Below, piece by piece: positions 1 to 11,209 of a DNA stretch of 64,000 nucleotides. The DNA comes from Acanthococcus lagerstroemiae. Lineage: Eukaryota > Arthropoda > Insecta > Hemiptera > Eriococcidae. Positions within the stretch are counted from its first letter, which is position 1. Each line of letters starts with the position of its first letter. The translations under genes were made by a program, and so were the position numbers. The stretch covers positions 49,126,122-49,190,121 of the forward strand of contig CM063108.1 of NCBI GenBank assembly GCA_031841125.1. Direction: 5' to 3'. The notes beneath the pieces are model-generated. The model searched no databases. It was not told the origin of the DNA and worked only from the letters and a program-made list of their open reading frames with translations.

Positions 1-507
1 AAAAATGAGTGTACAATGCTTTGTAGGATGTCCATACAGTTTTCACAGTTCTTAAACTACTAGACGCCCATCGTACACCCAATACGCGACCAATTTTTTG
101 GAATTGTGTATGAAGCTCAGAAGATATGTCTTGTACAGCTCTTGTATTTTTTGGCGAGGCAGAATAAAATGAATATAATTTATCCATAAAAGATGTAAAC
201 CTACTGACACCAGTAACATCTTTTTTAACGTCATCTACAGACAGTTCAAGTCTGTGAGCCATGCAGTGAAAAGTCAACCGATTTGGAATATCTGCCTTCA
301 TTCTAGTCCAGACTCCGCTCTTACTTCCAACCATTACGCTGGCACCATCTGTCAGAAGTGCAACCATATTATTCTTTATGAATGTATCAGAGAAGCCAGC
401 ATCTCGAAAACAGGTCCAAATTGCTTTCACAATACATTCTGCATCCTGCGATTCCAAATCTTTTGCCTTGCATATACTGACGATATACATATGAGACGAC
501 GCGATAA
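1..507 (-). CDS. hAT-type transposase-like fragment (KIAA1586/ZMYM-like), runs off the window edge
   Basis: The minus strand reads without a stop from about 507 down to base 1, roughly 168 codons. Recognisable blocks are LLTDGASVMVG followed by KSGVW, then FHCMAHRLEL, and near the window edge KIGRVLGVRWASSSLRTVK. This order matches the RNase H-like core of hAT-derived proteins of the KIAA1586/ZMYM type, with the Asp of TDGAS at a catalytic-like position. An in-frame stop lies just upstream of about 507, after a stretch that could be a splice acceptor or a truncation point. The lack of frameshifts contrasts with every other transposase in the window. It could be an exon of a domesticated gene, a recent transposon, or a short relic that is open by luck. 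The C-terminal dimerisation domain would lie outside the window. Confidence 0.75.
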
Positions 508-1370
508 CTTAGAACTTTTATTAGTTTGAGAAAAAAAGGGAAAATAATTTATTTTGTGAGTAAATGGAGAATTTTTTGAGAGTATACGGCGTATATGCTG
601 AAATTTTCGGAAATTTCTTGAGAGTATACCGCGTATACGCCGTATACCCTATGAGGACACCACTGGTTGTTTCATGTTATCTAGGTTGTAATGACGACAC
701 GCTGGTCGTCCGAAATTCTTCAAGATTGCAAATAGAACTGTCCGGCCGCCTCCATACGTCACCGCGCGGCCTAATTAATATTCACCCTCGCGAATCGGTA
801 TCGACTGCATCCCTCCCGTTCTCCGCTTCCTTCCGAAACCTGTTCAAAACATCCGAAGATGCGAAAATCGCAACGACCGGCTACCTATTGTCCCTTGGCC
901 ATTAGCCCCGGTATTCATACGGTCTTTTCAGTCGCTTTCTCCCGATATCGGCGAATTCGGTCGTCGAGCCGCAGCCACATTCTTAAGCGTTCCACTTTCC
1001 TATCCAATCCTCCAGATCCTGCGACCCGAAAAGACGCCGTGCCTCCCAATATATTCTCCGTTTTCGCCCTCATTCGACACACTCGTCTGGCAGTTCGTTC
1101 GAAGCCAGTCGATCCGAACCGCGCTCGCAACTTCGGCCTAAAACTCCTACTTTCGCTTCATCCAGTCTACAATTCTTGCTTCTTCAAGCCTATAAACCTC
1201 CGTTTTCTTCCAACCGAAAAAACCTCTATTTTTCTCCAGCCTAAGTGAAATCTACTCTTCAGCCTAAAAGAACCTCTCTGCTTCCTGCTAAAACTCCTGC
1301 TACTCCCGAATAGCCTACTGCTGCACCTTCTCTCGCTACGCCTAGCTTATCAACAGCCACCGTCCGGGCA
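508..1370. other. GC-richer stretch without a recognised gene
   Basis: About 640-1370 is richer in GC and CpG than the AT-rich average of the window. Frames of up to about 129 codons are open on the plus strand (859-1248), but they are Ser/Pro/Arg-rich and show no domain I recognise. A minus-strand stretch near 915-1130 is Arg-rich. Nothing is called as a gene. Confidence 0.4.
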
Positions 1371-1596
1371 AAATAGCGTACTTGGAGGCGATCCGCCAAG
1401 TTGCCATTTAACCAGCGGCATACTACGGTCGCGTCTGCACCGACGGGATCGAAGTAAAGGATTCCTGGCTACTGTCCCGAGATAAATAGCGTACTTGGAG
1501 GCGATCCGCCAAGTTGCCATTTAACTCCGCGACCCACTACGATCGCGCCCTCACCGGCACGACCGAAGTGAAAAGGGTTAGAATCCTTAACAATCA
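1371..1596. repeat. 113-bp tandem duplication
   Basis: The block starting AAATAGCGTACTTGGAGGCG occurs at 1371 and again at 1484, and the match continues through GATCCGCCAAGTTGCCATTT and, with changes, to the end of each 113-bp unit. Each unit contains a potential short stem (CTTGG...CCAAG). A related AAATAGCATAC appears once more near 2119, next to the R1-like LINE. The units may belong to an untranslated or regulatory part of a retroelement. Confidence 0.75.
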
Positions 1597-2159
1597 GACA
1601 TAGGCTACTTCCCGTCCACTCCCCTCCTGGTTCCCTTGTATCCTGGTCAAAGTTGTGAACAGTGCGTTAGTTAGGCCGCGCGGTCATCGATACGACCTGT
1701 AAACCCTTCCGCGCCGCCGTCGTCCCACCGCCTTAAAAAGTACTTTTATATTCGCAGCGTCCTCGTTTTTTCTTTTTTGTTTGCGCCCGTGACATTCCGC
1801 GTTTGCTAGTTTCAAAACGTGTAAATTCTATACATACTATCAACATCTTATTTTTTACTAATTTGGTTTCACACTTAATTTTAATACATATTAATCAGTT
1901 CTTTGCAAATCTTATTTTGTTTAGTGCCGCGCACTTGATCGTCCCGATTTTCGGCCGTTCCCGAACTTAAAAATGTCGACTCGCGACGAGGCACGGTCCT
2001 CGGCAAACTACGAGGCGTTCCGGTCCCTCCGGAACCGCCGGGTCCCGCTACCCATCGGCCGAATTGCCTCCTCCGCGGACCAACCGGGCCGGATAGCTCG
2101 GTTTTCGCGACAAGGTCTGGGCAAAATAGCATACCTGCAATCAATGCGAGTCTTTTCCG
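1597..2159. other. Spacer before the R1-like LINE 3' end
   Basis: AT-rich at 1735-1920 and GC-rich at 1925-2159. The part at 1960-2159 may be the distal 3' untranslated region of the minus-strand LINE, because the AAATAGC motif of the 113-bp repeats recurs at about 2119. No coding signal is recognised. Confidence 0.35.
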
Positions 2160-2431
2160 AGGGATAGAGGGACGCTTTGAGGCCGGCCCGAGCCTCAATT
2201 TCGCCGTGCCGCTTCCGGTGCGCGCGTTCTGCTAGGGCCACCATGGGATTCCCTACTGACCGAGGTTCGCGCTCTCCGAGCACTAACCTGGAATTCAGGT
2301 CCCCCACAGCCGGACGCGCTTCCTCTTCACTCGCTTCTCGCTTCCTCGTCTTGTTACGTGTGGCGACGCAGGCAGTTTGTGACGGGGGGGGGACCCTACC
2401 GGGGGGGCTCGCAGTAGCTGCAGCAGCTCGT

Positions 2432-3166
2432 CTAGGATGGTACAGAGTTGTCCTGTTCGATGGTGTGGGTCGAGCTTGGTTCTTCGGCCTCCTGCTTCGA
2501 GCCCTCTGTTTGCATCTTCCTCTTCATGATAGCCGAGATAAAGGCCGACACCCGGTTCCATCCGCTTCGGCTTTTCATCATCTCCGGAACCAGGGTGTTC
2601 GGTGCGAGACATCTGATCACGCCGTCGTCTTCGTCGCTTCTGCCGCCGGGATCAATCCCTGTTGCCGTCCCGCACCAGGCTTCACATTCGAACAGGGTGT
2701 ACCAAGGTGTGTCCTCGACCCCTTGATCACAGTGTGTGCACACGGGCTCGGCGTTATCGCCATCCGGTGTAGGTACGTGTCGGAGGAAGTTCAGCTCTCC
2801 GTGAGATCTTCCTGTCCAGACATCAAGGTCGCGTATCAGCGCTCGAGTCCACTCGCCCTTGGTCGAATGGGCAAGCGCGTCCTTCCACTTCCGAAGCGTG
2901 TCCTGCTGGATGACTCGCTTGACCCGAAGTGCTTCCCGTTCCGTCTTCGCTCTCTTCTTCGCACCGTATACCTCCGCTAGTTCGCCAACCTTGAGTTCGA
3001 TCGGCGGTATACGCGCTAACACGCCTACTGCCTCGGAAGAAACAGTGTGGTACACACTGACACACCTCATCGTGGCTTTTCGCTGAATCTTCTCCATCTC
3101 CACTCTTCTGTAGGGAATCTTGATAGCGTCGGCAAATTCCGCCGCTCCATATAGGAGGACCGACAT
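2432..3166 (-). pseudogene. R1-like LINE ORF2 C-terminal region with Cys/His finger
   Basis: An open frame of about 244 codons begins MSVLLYGAAEFADAIKIPYR, a conserved block just after the reverse transcriptase, and continues with RKATMRCVSVYHTVSSEAVG. A finger-like CTHCDQG...LFEC follows near 2742-2690; the residue in the position where R1-clade fingers usually have His is Tyr (WYTLFEC), so metal binding may be lost. The acidic C-terminus ends at about 2432. It is the longest uninterrupted frame in this element, but it is only the tail of ORF2. Confidence 0.8.
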
Positions 3167-4640
3167 GATGACGTTGACTTACATCTTTCTCTTCTTCTCC
3201 CCCGGTCCCCCAAATTCGACATCAGACGGGACAGCTGCCCAGCTACTCGATCCGCCTTCTCAGCTGCCCGTTGGAAGTGCTCTCGGAAGTACTACCGTCA
3301 AACCACAGCCCCCAGATACTTCAGGGCTGTACAGAGCCCGATCTCCACGCCTTTTAGACAAAGGTGGGTGGGCTGTACTTGCGTCGCTTCGTGAACAGTA
3401 CTGCGTCAGTCTTCTGTACCGCTAAGTTTAGCCCTACCGACTCGATTCAGTGGGTCAGCATCTCCAACGCCTCATTAACTCGTCGCGTGACCTCTGTTGT
3501 GGACTCGGCTTGGCACATCACCAACCAGCGTGTCGTCGGTGTAGCAGATCAGCTTGACGCCTGGTGGTAGTGTCAGCCTCAGCATTCCGTTGAAGGCGAC
3601 GTTCCACGAGGTAGGTCCGAGTACTGATCCCTGAGGAACGCCGCAGGTCATCTCTCTTGTAACGGGTCCGGCCGCCTACTCCATCTCTATTCGGCGTCCG
3701 AATGATGCGCACGAGGTAAACAGGTACTCGCGCCAACTCCAACGCCTCCATGATACGCGTTTATGGAATCGAGTTGAATGCGTTCTTGATGTCGAGGCTG
3801 ACCGACGCGCAGAACTCAGACTCTTCAACTTCAGTGCCGCGTCTGCGGTCAAGCGGCCAGTTCTTAATCCGTACTGAACTGCTCGAAATCGTCTTCTACT
3901 TCCAAAAGCACTCCTCCAGCCTATCCACGATGGTACGCTCAAACACCTTGCCAGCGGTGTCGAGCAGGCAAATAGGCCGGCACGATGACGGCTGACTATC
4001 TGGCATTCCTGACTTCTTGATCTGTGCCAGCCGCGTCGCTTTCATCTGTTCGAAAATGTCCCCTGCTGTAACGCGCTATTGAAAACGTTGGTCAGGAGAG
4101 ACGGGTCTGCTCGGTGAACTTCTTCCCAATCCTGTCTGGACCAGGCGCCTCCCTCTTCTTCGTCTGATCCGGCCAATCTCGCTGTCCACTTCTCGAACAC
4201 TAAGCAGAGGGAAATCCTCTGGCGCCGGGGGAACAGTTCTTCAACTACCTGTTGCTACGCCCCCAGCTCCATTCGACTCGTCACCGACGGCCCGCCGGTT
4301 TTCCGCATAACCACCTTGTATGGCTTGCCGAAGGGGTCGTCGTCCGCTTCCTTGCATAACTCCTCCCAAGCCGGCTTCTTTCTTCTTTGTATGGCCGACT
4401 TGAGAGTACAACGAGCCTGCCAGTACTGCTGTGATGCTTCTGCCGCCCCTTTGTCGTCTCTTCTCGTCTGTTGTTATCGACAACGAAGTCGGTTACATTA
4501 TTTCTGCAGCTCGGCGATGTCCTCGGTCCACCAACAGACGAGCTGTCTCTTGCGCGGTGGACCGGCTCGGGGCATAGCGCTATCGCAGGCCGCAGCCACT
4601 GTCCTAGTGCTGTTCGCGGCCGCGGCCTCCGCACTCTCCT
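3167..4640 (-). pseudogene. R1-like LINE reverse transcriptase, broken
   Basis: Reverse-transcriptase motifs can be read across several frames. Motif A is LDIKNAFNS at about 3795-3770, with the catalytic Asp but a stop soon after. Motif B is GVPQGSVLGPTSWNVAFNG, centred near 3630. Motif C is ICYTDDTLVGD, with YTDD at 3543-3532, so the catalytic Asp pair is present. These lie in different frames, so the gene is dead. The order fits the pol of R1-clade LINEs between the endonuclease and the C-terminal finger. Confidence 0.8.
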
Positions 4641-4749
4641 CGTCTTCTGCGCAATACTCTCCCGTTCCCCAGGTGAGAGCCGGAAAGCTCACCTCTAACT
4701 GATTCACATCGAAGCAGTGACCTCAGTTCCTCTATCCAGCTTAAAGGTG

Positions 4750-5220
4750 ATATACCTGTGGTCACTCCCTAACTCCTCATCGAGCATGGATCAGCCCTTG
4801 ATCCAGCGGGCCAGTCCGGCTGACGCGAAGGTGATGTCTATGACCGACCCCACCCCTTGATGAAATCGAGTGAGAGTGTCGCCTGTGTTTATCGCAAAAG
4901 GTCTTGCTGGGTGGCAAGCTTCCCCAGGGCGTATCCTCCGGGGTCGGTCCGGCCAGAGTGCCATTCCTCAGATTTTGTGTTGAAATCTCCGGATACGATG
5001 ACTCTTGTCGTTCTCCTCGCGATGCTCTCTTCGAGACTGGCGAGGTAGGCTTCGAACTCCTCTAATCTTTTGTTCGGGAAGAAGTAGCAGCTGTATACGG
5101 TGATATCGCCAACCTGCACAGCTACGTACCCCTCCCCTTCCTCTACCTCGCCCGTAGCTATGGGACAGTCAGGGCATACGCCAACCGCTGTCAATCCAGT
5201 CCGGTCTCTGTACCATCCTC
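4750..5220 (-). pseudogene. R1-like LINE endonuclease domain (APE type), partial
   Basis: The open stretch 5194-4889 carries VQVGDITVYSCYF and VIVSGDFNTKSEEW, the GDFN block typical of the AP-endonuclease-like domain of R1-clade LINEs. Further along at about 4790-4750 in another frame is a GSDHRYI block, the SDH motif with its catalytic His. The N-terminal part of the domain before 5194 is degraded. The enzyme would nick the target DNA for target-primed reverse transcription. Frame disruption makes activity unlikely. Confidence 0.75.
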
Positions 5221-5429
5221 GAACTTCGTCCAGCCTGTAGGGCTAGCTCGCTATCACCAGGTCAACCCGTCTGTCTTCCACTGTGCTCCACAGGAGATCC
5301 TGGGCTACTGCACAGTGGCTTAGGTTGACATGGAGAAGGGTGAGTAGCCTGTTCAGCGGCGTTGATTTGAGTGCCGACTACGGCTTCCTCCTTCTTGGGG
5401 CACTCGCGTCCTGGAATCCTCTTCCGCTC

Positions 5430-6297
5430 AGGACGTGCGCGGAGTCGGCTGCCGGCAATCCCTTATCTTATGGCCGCCCCCTGCATCGGTAGCACACATC
5501 GCCCATGCTGGCTTTTGCTATGCATCTATTGGTGACTTGACCTGTCTGTAGGCATCTGTGTAGCATTTTGTTACCTGCCTGGACTTGTCTAGGTAGCGCA
5601 CTCCACTGGTGCTCCACTCGAACGCTACCTTCTCGCGCCCTAGCGTATCAAGGGCCACCTGGATGGGTACCTCTACCTTGTAGGCTTGGGTACCGCGCGA
5701 CAGCTCTTCTCTCCTAACGACTCGCACCTGGGGTAGCGCTGCTTCCATTCCCTCTTTGCTTACTGACTGCTCCACGTCAGTCGGGGGTAGGTCGGTGCGA
5801 CGCTGCGATCTTTGGATTTCCGCATCCGCGCCCAGCCCTTATTTCAGCTTTCTGGCGAAGTTCTCCACAGCTCCTTCTTCAGCGCCCCGAGCTCCTGTTC
5901 GTGTCGCGCGACCATTGACTTCATCTTCACTTCCAATTCTGCAATCTTCTGATCGCGCAACTCGAGCTCGTCCTTCAGCCGCGGGTGCTCTTGCCCCTGG
6001 CAGTCTCGGCGACGTCGATGACTTCTTCCTTGTCGACGTCGGCGTTATAACGCCCTGTTCCGATGACGTGGAGGCGACTCTTTTTCGCTTTTCTTTCTTC
6101 ATCATCATCATATCACATCCATTATCGATGATCATATCCTCTTTGTTGTAGCCCGCTGCGGTTGGCAACACTGACGGCGGGGCTTGGGTCGCCGCCAGTG
6201 CTGGTGCTATTCCAGTAAGTCCGTTCAAGTTGTCGGAATCCGACCTTCGGCGGGGGGCTCCTGCGTCCTCCCTTTTCCCTTGATCGACTTGTTCCAT
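5430..6297 (-). pseudogene. R1-like LINE ORF1 (gag-like protein with CCHC knuckles), broken
   Basis: A start near 6297 (MEQVDQGKREDAGAPRRRSD) opens a frame rich in Lys, Arg, Glu and Ser to about 5839. A second segment (5775-5518) contains a basic, beta-rich stretch (VEVPIQVALDTLGREKVAFE) of the kind found before the zinc knuckles of R1-clade ORF1. Two degenerate knuckles follow at about 5560-5460: CLQTGQVTNRC, where the usual His is Gln, and CYRCRGRP...IRDC. Frame changes separate the parts. In related elements this protein binds the element RNA. Here no single intact frame remains. Confidence 0.65.
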
Positions 6298-6300
6298 GAA

Positions 6301-6954
6301 TAAATATTTTTAAAAAGTGTTGTTTTTTTAGTCTTTGGCCAGCCTTTTGGTGCTGGTTTCCGGACGTGAACGGCCCGGCTGAAGTCGCCCTAAGCGTTAC
6401 GATGCCTTCACGGTACGTAACCCATCCACAAGCGCCACGTCGTTGCGGGGTCTTGCGGTCCATTACAGCTGCAATGGGACCGCTTAGTCATCCACTACAG
6501 AAGGCTCCAGTCGTGACTTTGGCCGTTTTTTTTTTGAGTTTTCCTTTTCTCAGTATGGTTTTAATCTTGGAGTTTTCCTTCTCTTCTCAAGGTCACCTTT
6601 ACTGATCGAGGATCCTTAGTGGTTTGCTACCTCCATTACGATACCTCCGCACTTGTAGCATCACAGATACCGCGCTTGCGAGCGGGGGGAGGGATAGCTG
6701 CCTCCCTATCTCAACGTTGTTGGACGAGGCAAGCGCACCGATAATGGGTCAGTCCCCTCCTAGCTCGGCAGCCTTCCAACTGTGTTACTTGGCTGGCACC
6801 CCAATCACCACATACAGGTGCTAGGTAGGAGTTTGCGAATGGAAATGGTAAGGGGTCTCGCTGGCGCGACGCTATGCTCTCCTTGGCTAAAGAAGAGTTA
6901 ACCCACTACATTCGCCCGTTCGAGGGGTTTAATATAAATATACCGTTGTATTAA
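6301..6954. other. Probable LINE 5' region and junction
   Basis: The stretch upstream of the ORF1 start of the minus-strand R1-like LINE remains GC-rich to about 6910, consistent with its 5' untranslated region, and then becomes AT-rich at the junction with the next LINE relic. No separate gene is seen. Confidence 0.35.
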
Positions 6955-7690
6955 AATTATATGACTAAATAATTTATTAATAATTCGGACTCATTGACGG
7001 GCATAAGCCTCTCCAATACTGCGCCACTTGTTTCTGGTGTTCGTCTCTCGGAGCCAAAAAGTCTCGACTCTCTTCTCTAACTCGTCTCTCCAGCTCGTTC
7101 TCGGTCTTCTTTTTCTTCTCTTGTATTCATTATGGTCTTCACTCTGTTACCACCCTATTTCGCCTCTGGCTACCCAATCTTCCTAGATGCCCAGCGTACT
7201 TAAATTTAAGTTTTTTTTACTTTATATTCCACATCCGCCATGTTTGTACTCTCTCAAAAAACAGTATTCCTCATTTTATATTTTTCTCTTAATACCCAGG
7301 ATGATTCTTTCCATTGCTCTTTGGGTGGTTTGTGGTATTTAGATATGTGTTTTTGTGTGCGCCGTAGCACGTGACTGTTAGGACACATAGTTCTAAGACC
7401 TTAGATTTTGCTGCCGCTCCCATCTTAATACCATTGAATACTTTCCTCAGCACCCAGTAAGCTCTCCATGCCTTCTCTCTTCGGCTCGCACCTTCTTTTT
7501 CCATTCCGCTGTTGAGGGATACTACTTACCCTAAGTACGAATACTCGTCCACCGTTTCGATGTCTACATTGTTTATTTTCCAGCGACTTGTGAGACCTGT
7601 TGCTCATGTATTTCGTTTTCAACATATTTGCTTCCAGCCCTTTACGTACGTTTGTTTCGAATATTTCATGAGCCATTGCTCTTAGTTCTT
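6955..7690 (-). mobile_element. RTE-like LINE, 3' fragment
   Basis: Minus-strand blocks in the order of an RTE-type ORF2 end can be read in several frames: EANMLKTKYMSN near 7610, then REKAWRAYWVLRKVFNGIKM near 7480-7430, AKSKVLELCVLTVTCYGAH near 7400, and a C-terminal tail with ERRTPETSGAVLERL near 7040-6990. Related blocks occur in the better preserved copy at 11210-12694. The piece lacks the catalytic reverse-transcriptase motifs and has frameshifts, so it is an old 5'-truncated relic. Confidence 0.7.
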
Positions 7691-9440
7691 CTTCAGTTCT
7701 AATAAGTATGAAAGAAGTTGTAATAGGAAATACTATAATATTTACTGGGTTTTGCTCAAAAATCTAAATATTGTTTTAAGATTCTTTCCTGCTTAGGTAA
7801 TTAACCGTCTTTGCGACTCTTCTAAACTTGAATGTGAATGTATGTGATATGTATTCAAACTTCAAGTCTCTGATATTCTTTAACAGGGACGAATTTCAAT
7901 TCGGAAGTACAGTTGGCAAAATTGAAATCAACTCATTTAAAAATTTTTGCCTCAGTAATTAGGCTAGGTGTTGCTTGATGGGAAATGAACGATGTAGTAG
8001 AGTCATAGAACACGATTTTCGGTGTCTGAGTGAGCGCCTTTTTCCGACTTTCGTAAGTAACTTTTCCCTTGTTTGTAGTGTAAGTATGACCCTGAGTCGG
8101 CAGCGAGCAACTTGCCCGTTGAAAATACTCAGTATTTAACCTTGTTATTCGCTCTAGAGCTTACATTAGTCGAAGCCTCCCAAAGCTTTTTTGAGTGGAG
8201 GAAAAAGGTTAATCCAAAGGGTCTCTTAATTCTGAGATTGAAAATAAGAGCTGGACCTGAATAACTACCGCCTACGTCCGGCAACGGACATCTGATGATG
8301 ATGGTGATACGGTTAGGTACACTCATTAAAAACTAATACAGCATTTTGTTTTGATGTGTATCTATGTTGCTGCGGAATTCAAAACCATTTCGTGAGAATT
8401 TTGAAACGAGAATAACATCCTTTGAATCGCCTCTCCTTCGCCTACCCTACGCCTCTTCGATAGCTTCAAATATTCATCGAAGGGTACCCGGTATCGCGAA
8501 ACAATTATCCATCTCTTCGCCTAAAACGCGAGTCAATTTATAAATAAACAGCGAGTCGATTTCGCGCGTGAACTGCCTATAAATTATTTAATCTGGTATT
8601 TCTTCTAAATTCTCTAAAAACTACACGGGAGGAAACAAAAAATAGGAAATGAGATAGAGAGATACACGATGTGAAAAAATCAACCCCACCCGACCCCCCG
8701 GAGTAATGTAACACGTAATACCGACCCGAAAATAGAGAAATTTATTTTCGTAAACTCGCGAGTAGATATTTTTAAGCTTTCATTTTCCACCAACAAGAAG
8801 CCTACTATATCGAGTTAAGTAAAAAACTTATAAATATGTTAGTATCTATACGTCGGCTTAGGGAGATGAAATTTATAGCTTTAAAAACAAAGTTTCAACT
8901 TTTTTTCCCCGAGTCGAAAACAGCGCGGGAGAGTAAAAAAAAAAATAAATAGAAATAGTAGACTGCGTTTTGGTTTAATAAAAGGGAACAAAAATCCCGT
9001 GGGAAATCTTTCTTCTCTTCTGCTACACTGACAGACGTTAGCTCACTACAAGGAGCAATATGTTTTCTTTTCTCCACGGTTTCGGAGCACGACCGGACCA
9101 GAGATCGGAGCGGGGCTAAGACGTTTCTCCGGGTTTTTTGTTTAATTCAAATTAATTAAGATTGATATACAATCTAAGTTCGAGAGCCAGAAGGAGAGAG
9201 TGTACCCTTAATTTCCTCGTCTCGGGTTAACCGAATGTGGAAAAGCCTTTTTAAACGTTAAAAATCGTCGAGTCGCTGGCCACTAATGAAGAAAAATGTC
9301 GGTCGCCTTGTCGTACTGACCGATGCAATAAATCATAAGACAGTGGCAGCGAAGTTCAAATTATCAATTCCAAATTGAAACGTATATCTAGCTTTATTGT
9401 GGGAAAGGAAGACGCGCGGGGAAGATTATCGTCTTGCTCA
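7691..9440. other. No feature recognised
   Basis: AT-rich non-coding DNA. Short frames here show no domain and no codon bias. A few purine-rich runs occur near 8930-8950. I see no RNA gene or repeat I can name. Confidence 0.5.
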
Positions 9441-10707
9441 ATCGCCTGGAAGTGTTTGGAGTGTTAATGCTGGATGTAAGCGTCTTACGGAGCTCTGGAA
9501 CAGACTTCAGTAGTCTTCAACTGATTTCGAATGGTCTTAAACAGTCTTAGCCAAATTAGAAAAGGCTGAAAGTCTTAGTCTGAGAAAGTATCGAAGAGTG
9601 GTACACTGATCTGGAAAAGTCTTATAATGCATTAAAAGAGCTCAAAATAGTTTTGAAATAGGTTTGAATGAATGTAGACGAAGCTTAGGGAGTCTTACGC
9701 AAAATTTGGTTGTCACAATCAAGCCTGGAATGGTCTAGTTGTGAAGAGCTAGGAACGGATTTGCACTATGAGCAAGAAAATCGTTTGTATTGAAGATCAG
9801 GAATGAGTACAAGTTAGAAAATTAGATGTGTAACACAACCAAAATATTCAGTCAAGTTCGAAGCTTTCAAATTTCTGATATAAGACTACAAGATACTGGT
9901 AACATGCTAACATCTGGCTATCATCTACGCTAGGAGCGAGTTCTACCTACAGTATCATCTTCTACCTCCAAAAGAGGACTAGAATGTTCCACCAACTTTC
10001 AAATTTCAAATGTGAGGGAAAAGGCCTGGATACATGGGGAAGACTATGGTGACAGACCTCTCTGAAACAGAATGTTTAAATCAGGAACGCGTCCCAAATG
10101 GCGACGTCCTACAGTCTCAAACGACCAGCTATAGATTCTTAAAAAGTTTTAATGAATCCTGCCGGCTACACACTTATCACATTTCCTATTTCATGTAGCA
10201 CTTCGAGGTGTTTCACGAAAGAGAAAATGAAATGTGAAACATTCCTCTACACACTTCTCGCCATTTTCATGAAATTTGATTTTCTACTATGTCACGAAAT
10301 CATGGCGAAAAACCCCGGGACTGTGAAAAAGATTTCGTCGTGCCTGATGCAGTGCTCGTTTTGGGGCTGCATTAAGCTGTCGTGTTGAGTGGTATTATTT
10401 TCGTTTGAGGGTGAGTTATGACGAAGATCCTTTGAAAGTCATTCAGACTGGTTTAAGATTCTTTGAGATTCTTCGAGATTCATCAAGATTTTTCCAATCT
10501 TGCTTTAGATTTTTCAAGACTTTTTTAGGACTCTTACAAACATAACTGAAACGTTTTAAGATTAGTTTATGTTTCATTGACACTTTTGAAACTCTTCTAG
10601 CCTTGCTGAAAATGCTTATAGAGGCGGATTCAAATATTTTTGAGACTCGTCAAAGTTTTTCTAAAGTTGTTTGTTTTAGTGTGTGGTCGAATCTCCAGAA
10701 GTCTTAA
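9441..10707. repeat. Degenerate repeat region built on AGTCTT/AAGATT motifs
   Basis: AGTCTT and related words (TCTTA, GATTCTT, AAGACT) recur densely at 9490-9700 and 10430-10560. The pattern resembles the clearer tandem repeats at 12707-13335, which lie on the other side of two insertions. It may be the decayed left part of the same array. Confidence 0.4.
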
Positions 10708-10711
10708 ATAA

Positions 10712-11200
10712 GGGATCGTTCATTAATCACGTAAGGGCCTCGAGGGGGGGGGGATAAAAATCTCTACATGACTTTACGGGGGGGGGGGGGTAAAAGCCAT
10801 TCTTACGTAATATTTTATTTATTACGTAAGTTTTAACCTAGCCACCACTCAGGCGACACATTTTTTGCATGCAGCCGCTAAAGATGAGTAAATGGACGTA
10901 CAGTGGAACCTGTCTGTAGTGGAAACTCAACGGGCCACTTCAAAAATTTCCATAGTGACAGGTTTTCCCCCTTAGCTTTAATTTAAACATGTATTATCCA
11001 AACATTAAATAAGTATATCAAAAAATAAAAGTTTTCGTTTTATGTGACATAATAAATTATTTTACCGTATCTGAACCTTTCCAAACGATATTATTTATTT
11101 TACAGCTTTGTAGGAAAATTCATGAAAAAATCGTACGTAAGAAGGGGGGAGGGGGTCAAAAATGACCAAAATCGTCCTTATGTAATTAATAAATGACTTT
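10712..11200. mobile_element. Non-autonomous TIR element (MITE) with G-rich interior
   Basis: The left end TCGTTCATTAATCACGTAAG (from about 10716) is mirrored on the opposite strand by GTCATTTATTAATTACATAA at the right end (11197-11176), an imperfect terminal inverted repeat of about 21 bp. Two G runs of 10 and 13 bases lie just inside the left end. A second inverted pair (CTTACGTAAT / ATTACGTAAG) lies at 10803-10830. There is no coding capacity. The adjacent RTE LINE inserted at its right edge, because the LINE target duplication begins inside this end. Target duplications of the element itself are unclear. Confidence 0.7.
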
Positions 11201-11209
11201 CCTAAGTCT

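Larger units (their letters stand above)
2160..6300 (-). mobile_element. R1-clade-like non-LTR retrotransposon, nearly full length, inactivated
   Basis: Read on the minus strand, the domains come in the order expected of an R1-clade LINE: ORF1 with zinc knuckles (6297-5430), APE-type endonuclease (about 5220-4750), reverse transcriptase (about 4640-3167), and a C-terminal domain with a Cys/His finger (3166-2432). Frameshifts and stops break each part. The 3' end near 2160 is fixed by a second copy at 17050-17660, which matches from about 2160 to 2690 in the same orientation. The 5' end is uncertain and may reach 6900, since DNA up to there stays GC-rich. I saw no target duplication, so exact limits are inferred. 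Many R1-clade elements insert in rDNA or telomeric repeats, but no such target is visible here. Confidence 0.8.

Noticed and set aside
915..1130. Minus-strand Arg-rich segment (ERLRMWLRLDDRIRRYREKA) as a LINE linker
   Set aside because: It faintly resembles the stretch between endonuclease and reverse transcriptase of some LINEs, but no neighbouring motif supports it.
859..1248. Plus-strand frame of 129 codons as a gene
   Set aside because: No domain, Ser/Pro/Arg-rich composition from GC-rich DNA, and an overlapping open frame on the other strand.
2177..2980. Plus-strand frame of 267 codons
   Set aside because: It is antisense to the R1-like LINE C-terminal frame, which has recognisable conserved blocks.
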